Part shown: positions 61,095 through 64,000 of the stretch, piece after piece | Layout of the letters: every line of letters begins with the position of its first letter | Numbering within the stretch: the first letter of the stretch is position 1 | DNA from: Theristus sp. LFF4_11 | Taxonomy: Eukaryota; Nematoda; Chromadorea; Monhysterida; Xyalidae | Length of the DNA: 64,000 nucleotides | Reading direction: 5' to 3' | NCBI GenBank assembly: GCA_030248135.1 | Contig: JASANC010005374.1 | Span: 59,352 to 123,351, forward strand | Translations under genes and position numbers: made by a program | Notes under the pieces: model-generated | Told to the model about the DNA's origin: nothing | Seen by the model: only the letters and a program-made list of their open reading frames with translations | Databases searched by the model: none

Positions 61095-64000
61095 TTTTTT
61101 TTCGTTTTGATTGGTTGACACTTTCTGATTGTTCTGCATACGCAGAAGAATAATGCACATGTTCGTGCATTTGTTGATGCACAAACCCGTGCGCTTATTG
61201 ATGCAGTCACCTCAGTTTTCAGAAGCAAAAAGAGCTGCATCTGCGTTGTTTCTAGAAGCAAAAAGGCTGTCAGTTGTTCCTTTAAAAGCACTGGTTTGTT
61301 GCGCATGTGACTCGATAAGTGCATAAACATGTGCAGATGTTTTACGCGTTTTTTCCAAGACGCACTTTTTGTCGGATGACGTAATTGGTTTGGTTACATT
61401 CGATTTTCAGGTTCAAGGTTTGCTTCCCATTGCCCCAGTCTTTGTCAGTTTTGTGTCAAATCAGTATTCGCGTGTTGTGTTTCTCTTTGTAATTTGTATT
61501 CACATGTTTGCCACGGTTTTGCCTTGTCATTGCATTTTGCCGACTATACATATTTCAAGAGCTTTTGTTTCGCGAAAATTCGAAGAAATGAAACTTCTGA
61601 TGATTTTATTTTGCCAGCTGTTCTCATAAAATACCAATGCCGACGCGAGATGCAATTGAGTCGAATATTTTTTTCATACTTCCACATGGTGAATGAATGG
61701 AACGCAACAAAAAAACAGCAAAAACAACACGCAAAACACAGTGAACACAAGACAAAACGGAAAACCGGCGCGGAATCATTTCTGACGTGCTGACAAAATT
61801 TCTGTTGCTGTTCTATCATTCGATGGATTTTTTTCTGGAAACCTATAATACACGTTGTCGAAAAAAACACCACGATTCAAACGAGTGAATCTGAATTGAA
61901 CAGCTTGTAAACCACCAAAGAACTCCAAAAACTAAATTTAGGATCGATTACTTTCGTTGCATTCGCTACATGTGAGCAGAAAACAAAAATAAAATAGTAA
62001 AAAACGAAAAAAACCGCAAATGTTTACGCATTAGGAACACGGAATAAGAGAACGGCCAAACCAACAAAAGAATACCAAAAACCAAAATTAAACGTGACCA
62101 AAATGAAATGACTAACAAATGAATATTTTCCGAAAACATGATTTCCAGAGAGACCAGATTGTTTTACGGTGTCAAACTTCAATGAAACCTGAACACCATT
62201 TTGGGTAGTAAAGTATTTAGACTGAGTAAATTGTGATGAGTTTTAGAGACCATTCAAAGAAAAACAAAACCTGTATTTATTAGCATATCAGTTGAAATCG
62301 ATCAGTGAACAAGAGAATCCAATGAGTTCGATTGAGCTGACTGAGTGAGTGAATTAGAGAACAACTTTTTAATTGACAACTCAAAATTCACAAAACTTGG
62401 AGATCAAAAGTGACAATAACTGATGACAGACTGTTACAAAATCGAAGTTGGGATGATGCCGCATTATTCAAATTTACCAATGTCTGACAATGACACACAA
62501 AAAAATCATTGTGATCTAGCCTTTTTTATAACGAGATCAAAAACTTGACATCAAGAGGAACAAACATCATGAGCGCAACAGAGTGATTTAAGCAAAACGA
62601 AACCTGTATTTTGTGATCGAACAAAAAAGGCAGAATTTCTTGATATGTTGATCGTTTCTTGGGCTTAAAATTGAGGAGTTGAAAATGAATAACGCCAATT
62701 GGAAAAACAAATGAACACAGAAAAAACACTGGCAGTGTAACTCCTATTACCGCACAATTTTATAAAACCAAAAAAATTATCGAAAAGATCACGAAAATAA
62801 AAAAGCACCCGACAAAAATCAATAATGCTGCAGAACTAATAACATTGACAAAAACTTTTGATACGTTTTTTACCATTATCGGGTTGTGGAGGGGAGCATA
62901 CAGATACGGACACCACGAAACATAAAAACTGCTAAAAAATTCATCTCGATCAGAAACTTCGTTCAATCGGGGATACCTTCAGTCCCTTTCTAAAAGTAAA
63001 TAGTAAGAGTATCAACATAAAATCTGATCACCCACAAACACCAACATGTACCATTCCATATACAGCTCAGAAATTTACAAAATCGACACAGAATACAACA
63101 TATAGCATACTTACATTGAAAACACTGAGTTTTTCATCAACTTCGGACAAAATGCACCCAATTCATTACAGCAAAAACATACAATTGGACGGATCGAACA
63201 AATTTAGAAGAATAATTACCATTCCGATTATGAATTTCATATGTTCGCGTGACATTCAGATAAAACGATATATAAAAAGAAAGTATCGTGTCTTCGACAG
63301 TTTCAACCTGCCACAAAACATTTGCGAACTTTTTCTTGATGGGATCAAATGAAACCTGTAGATTTTGGACAAACTGAAAAAAAAAACTGTAAAGTTGGCA
63401 TTGTTTTGTGACGATCGAAACTCGAAAAAGACGGAATCAGAAATAAGATTATGAAATAATTTAAAAATTACGAAGTATCACCAGTGTATCGACACCACTC
63501 GATAAAAATACTGACTATGGTTGTTTCATTTATAAACTGAATAAAAAGCGATAAAACGAGAGGTAAAACTGATTGAATGTTCTGACACATTTGTGTGCTC
63601 CGATGATTTCAGCCAAAATTCTGTGATCTCTCACAACTTCCAAATCATTCCAAAACACAAGCTGTCGAACATTCTCGACTGAAATTAATTGCTTGCTTAG
63701 AATTTGCTAAGAGCTAAATTCAGCAGCAACGTAAATCGCAGAATGTAAAACTTTTCGACGAAAAGAATACTGCACGAAAACTATGAAGATAAAACTATGA
63801 TTTCATTCGAAAAATAATTCAATAAACCTGTTCATTAAAAAAACACAAAAAAATCACAAAATCGACCATTCATCAAACAGAAAAGCCAAAAAAATACACG
63901 CAGGAAATAATTTCCGATAATCTTGATAAACCAAACTCGTAGCAGAAGAAGAAAAACATCCAAAGAATGCTGGCATTACGGAATACTGCTCGAATCATTC
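61095..64000 (-). other. AT-rich region, possible minus-strand multi-exon membrane protein gene
   Basis: The plus strand holds only the Homer 3' UTR. On the minus strand several open segments with membrane character lie in a row: about 63351-63130 (DPIKKKFANVLWQVETVED... ending in a hydrophobic stretch), about 62980-62760 (one strong hydrophobic segment), and 62729-62526 (hydrophobic segment then FKPKKRSTYQEILPFLF). CAG/GTTTC junction-like words occur at about 62187, 62268, 62612 and 63348 and could be splice sites. I could not join these into a phase-consistent model, and the composition is AT-rich enough to give hydrophobic frames by chance. Confidence 0.2.

Overview
This is a eukaryotic nuclear window, and an invertebrate one. 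Every recognisable gene is split into small exons joined by GT-AG introns, introns carry SINEs, MITEs and microsatellites, and there are no bacterial gene clusters. The protein set points to an ecdysozoan, most likely a nematode. A DMRT transcription factor carries two consecutive DM domains, the MAB-3/DMD-3 arrangement known from nematodes, and the DIRAS GTPase resembles the nematode DRN-1 type. No rRNA or mitochondrial sequence is present to settle the species. Two glutathione peroxidases keep in-frame TGA (selenocysteine) codons, which is not the state in well-studied nematodes such as C. elegans (cysteine GPx), so a deep-branching nematode or a related phylum should be kept open.

Layout. 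0.7-1.3 kb: DIRAS-type small GTPase (+). 2.9-7.2 kb: on the minus strand, PIGF followed closely by seipin, both ER membrane proteins. 8.4-11.7 kb: a six-exon gene (+) for a polytopic membrane protein I cannot name. 12-21.4 kb: no gene recognised; it holds a 455-bp GT array, two adjacent satellite arrays and a 1-kb inverted-repeat element. 21.4-26.4 kb: the double-DM DMRT gene (+). 28.0-33.0 kb: two tandem selenoprotein GPx4-type genes (-). 33.6-38.0 kb: an RBM28/Nop4-type nucleolar RNA-binding protein (-), directly upstream of the GPx pair on the same strand. 38.2-43.3 kb: a nest of DNA transposons, including a G/C-homopolymer element and a telomere-motif-ended element, both flanked by perfect 8-bp target duplications (hAT-like). 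45.1-47.0 kb: PGAP2 (+). 53.4-54.6 kb: a possible secreted peptide (+). 58.4-61.1 kb: Homer scaffold (+). The remainder is intergenic or unresolved.

For most multi-exon genes I chose splice sites by eye. In each complete model the exon phases agree and the summed coding length divides by three (DMRT 581 aa, RBM28 603 aa from the first resolved ATG, PGAP2 321 aa, Homer 380 aa, GPx 203 and 169 aa, unknown membrane protein 342 aa). PIGF and seipin lack a resolved first exon.

How they fit together. PIGF and PGAP2 act at early and late steps of GPI-anchor handling, and seipin organises lipid droplets in the same ER membrane. The GPx4 pair protects membranes from lipid peroxides. The strongest leads are the Sec-containing GPx tandem, the layered hAT-like insertions with a pre-insertion paralogue elsewhere in the window, SINE tails sitting at 3' splice sites, and the unnamed 8-TM and secreted proteins.
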